A stretch of 61,665 nt of DNA. Origin: Pseudomonas paralactis. Its GTDB lineage: Bacteria; Pseudomonadota; Gammaproteobacteria; Pseudomonadales; Pseudomonadaceae. Positions 60,147 through 61,665 of this stretch are shown here, piece by piece (within the stretch, counting starts at the first letter, position 1; every line of letters starts with the position of its first letter). Position numbers and translations under genes: made by a program. The stretch spans positions 1 through 61,665 of the forward strand of contig NZ_JYLN01000016.1 of NCBI RefSeq assembly GCF_001439735.1, in the 5' to 3' direction. The notes under the pieces were generated by a model, which was given only the letters and a program-made list of their open reading frames with translations, was not told the origin of the DNA and made no database searches.

Positions 60147-61166
60147 TTGAGTAAAATGCTAGATAAACAAAGCTTTAGCCCAGCAGAATCAAGCCCCGCA
60201 CTGTCTCGGCGTTTTTGCGTTGCCCCCATGATGGACTGGACTGACCGCCACTGCCGGTACTTCCTGCGCCTGCTCTCCAAACACGCCCTGCTCTACACCG
60301 AGATGGTCACCACCGGCGCTATCCTCCATAGCGACCACGACCGCTTCCTGCGCCACAACGAAGCCGAGCACCCGCTAGCGCTGCAATTAGGCGGCAGTGT
60401 TCCAGCTGATTTGGCCGCCTGTGCCCGTATGGCCGAGGCCGCCGGTTACGACGAAGTGAACCTGAACGTTGGCTGCCCCAGCGACCGGGTGCAGAACAAT
60501 ATGATCGGCGCGATCCTCATGGCGCACCCTGCCCTGGTGGCGGATTGTGTGAAGGCGATGCGCGATGCGGTGTCGATCCCGGTGACGGTGAAGCACCGTA
60601 TCGGCATCAATGGTCGGGACAGTTATGCCCAGTTGTGTGATTTCGTCGGCACAGTGAAGGACGCCGGTTGCACCAGTTTTACCGTGCATGCACGGATTGC
60701 GATTCTGGAGGGGTTGTCGCCCAAGGAGAACCGGGACATTCCGCCGTTGCGTTATGACGTGGCGGCGCAGTTGAAGCGGGATTTTCCGGAGTTGGAGATT
60801 AATCTCAACGGTGGGATCAAGACGTTGGAGCAGTGCCAGGAACATTTGCAGACGTTTGATGGGGTGATGCTGGGGCGGGAGGCTTATCACAATCCGTATC
60901 TGTTGGCGGAGGTGGATCAGCAGTTGTTTGGCAGTGAGGCGCCGGTGATTAGCCGGGCGGAGGCGTTGGCGCAGTTGCGGCCTTATATTGCTGAGCATTT
61001 GGCCAGTGGTGGGACGATGCATCACATTACTCGGCATGTGTTGGGGTTGGGCACGGGGTTTCCAGGGGCGCGCAAGTTCAGGCAGTTGTTGTCGGTGGAT
61101 ATTCATAAGGCGGCGGATCCGTTGGCGTTGCTGGATCAGGCGGGGACGTTGTTGGAGGGGCGGTGA
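60147..61166 (+). CDS. dusA: tRNA-dihydrouridine synthase A with phage-supplied 5' end
   Basis: This 339-residue FMN enzyme reduces uridine 20/20a in tRNA D-loops. FCVAPMMDWTDRHCRYFLRLL near residue 23, LNVGCPSDRVQNNMIGAILM near 106 and KHRIGINGRDSY near 148 are conserved, and the catalytic Cys is in the CPS motif. The first 20 residues (MSKMLDKQSFSPAESSPALS) lie on the phage side of the junction, so start and promoter come from the prophage. The core att sequence ATGATGGACTGGACTG is at 60228-60243. Confidence 0.95.
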   Translation: MSKMLDKQSFSPAESSPALSRRFCVAPMMDWTDRHCRYFLRLLSKHALLYTEMVTTGAILHSDHDRFLRHNEAEHPLALQLGGSVPADLAACARMAEAAGYDEVNLNVGCPSDRVQNNMIGAILMAHPALVADCVKAMRDAVSIPVTVKHRIGINGRDSYAQLCDFVGTVKDAGCTSFTVHARIAILEGLSPKENRDIPPLRYDVAAQLKRDFPELEINLNGGIKTLEQCQEHLQTFDGVMLGREAYHNPYLLAEVDQQLFGSEAPVISRAEALAQLRPYIAEHLASGGTMHHITRHVLGLGTGFPGARKFRQLLSVDIHKAADPLALLDQAGTLLEGR

Positions 61167-61174
61167 TTGGACGA

Positions 61175-61665
61175 GTGTCAGGTAGATGCTCATTGGGTGT
61201 ACCGGCGCTATCGCAGGCAAGCCAGCTCCCACATTTTTGCCTGGTGAGTGTCAGGTAAGTACTCATTGGGTGTACCGGCGTTATCGCAGGCAAGCCAGCT
61301 CCCACAGTTTTGCCTGGTGAGTGTCAGGCAAGTGCTCATTGAGTGTATCGGCGCTATCGCAGGCAAGCCAGCTCCCACAGTTTTGCCTGGTGAGTGTCAG
61401 GCAAGTGCTCATTGGGTGTACCGGCGTTATCGCAGGCAAGCCAGCTCCCACATTTTTGCCTGGTGAGTGTCAGGTAAGTACTCATTGGGCGTACCGGCGC
61501 TATCGCAGGCAAGCCAGCTCCCACATTTTTGCCTGGTGAGTGTCAGGCAAGTGCTCATTGGGTGTACCGACGCTATCGCAGGCAAGCCAGCTCCCACATT
61601 TTTGCCTGGTGAGTGTCAGGTAAGTACTCATTGGGTGTACCGGCGTTATCGCAGGCAAGCCAGCT
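61175..61665. repeat. 73-bp tandem array with REP cores, running off the window
   Basis: GTGTCAGG recurs at 61175, 61248, 61321, 61394, 61467, 61540 and 61613, an exact 73-bp period. Each unit has CGCAGGCAAGCCAGCTCCCA, a single REP arm in one orientation. Units vary at a handful of positions (T/C, A/G), so expansion was by slippage or recombination. Open frames through it are artefacts. Confidence 0.92.

Larger units (their letters stand above)
21609..60243. mobile_element. P2-like prophage integrated in the 5' end of dusA
   Basis: The right end is defined by the integrase, whose start lies 94 bp from dusA, and by dusA beginning within phage-side sequence. The left end is inferred from the dusA-like core at 21609. 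The inside shows full P2 gene order for head, tail and lysis, a cos-like site, an immunity region and a replication gene. All structural genes look intact, with no frameshift or stop seen. Size by these ends is about 38.6 kb. Left-boundary placement is less certain than the right, because the core repeat is short and imperfect. Confidence 0.85.

Noticed and set aside
61248..61539. Plus-strand frames after dusA
   Set aside because: They are translations of the 73-bp repeats.

Overview
The window is a chromosomal segment of a Pseudomonas, most likely of the P. fluorescens group. The evidence is FabV as enoyl reductase, two proteins of the DUF6124 type that I know only from Pseudomonas, REP/REPIN elements with arms of the GGGAG..CTTGC..GCGATAGC kind, a malate:quinone oxidoreductase, and generally high GC. 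I ran no database search; family names come from motif and context recognition.

Layout. (1) 1-16.6 kb is host chromosome: an ArgD-like aminotransferase and its divergent LysR regulator, a HAD phosphatase, fabV, an LpxO-like hydroxylase, ppnN, an AbrB/VapC toxin-antitoxin pair with a palindromic operator, a lipoprotein, a three-gene unit (DUF6124, 2OG-Fe(II) dioxygenase, EamA exporter) divergent from a LysR gene, mqo, an MFS exporter, REP arrays, and a second DUF6124 gene. (2) 16639-19212 is a complete IS21-family element (istA, istB) with TG..CA ends and an 8-bp target duplication. (3) 19.3-21.6 kb is a small accessory segment with a Panacea-type antitoxin and candidate toxin. It is bounded by two degenerate copies of the dusA attachment region. 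(4) About 21.6-60.2 kb is a P2-like prophage inserted in the 5' end of dusA. (5) dusA follows, starting inside phage-supplied sequence, then an array of 73-bp REP-bearing repeats that runs off the window.

Prophage logic. The left arm (attL to cos) holds accessory and early functions: an OLD-type ATPase/Toprim nuclease, an iteron-like GGTTAG array around an AT-rich core, a gene behind a perfect LexA-type palindrome, a YedK/HMCES protein and a Dam methylase. A cos-like sequence sits directly downstream of the portal gene. The morphogenetic genes follow P2 order: Q and P leftward; O N M L X, lysis, R S, V W J I H G, FI FII, E/E', T, U, D rightward. Three near-identical TGT-N13-ACA dyads precede O, V and FI and are probable binding sites for the Ogr/Delta-like zinc-finger activator encoded at 53135. 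The immunity region has a CI-type repressor without a self-cleaving peptidase domain, three AATAAAT operator half-sites, and a divergent Cro-like gene. A CII-like regulator, the Ogr-like activator, a 937-residue primase-helicase and several small genes follow, then a PrtN-like gene and the integrase.

The most interesting signals are: three covarying CTGCAA hairpins with an almost identical ribosome-binding leader ahead of three small genes after the primase; the GGTTAG array; an integrase arm-type 9-mer (AAGTGGTAC) shared by the integrase end and both left att-like sites; a LexA-controlled gene that may be an antirepressor; and the Panacea-linked candidate toxin.
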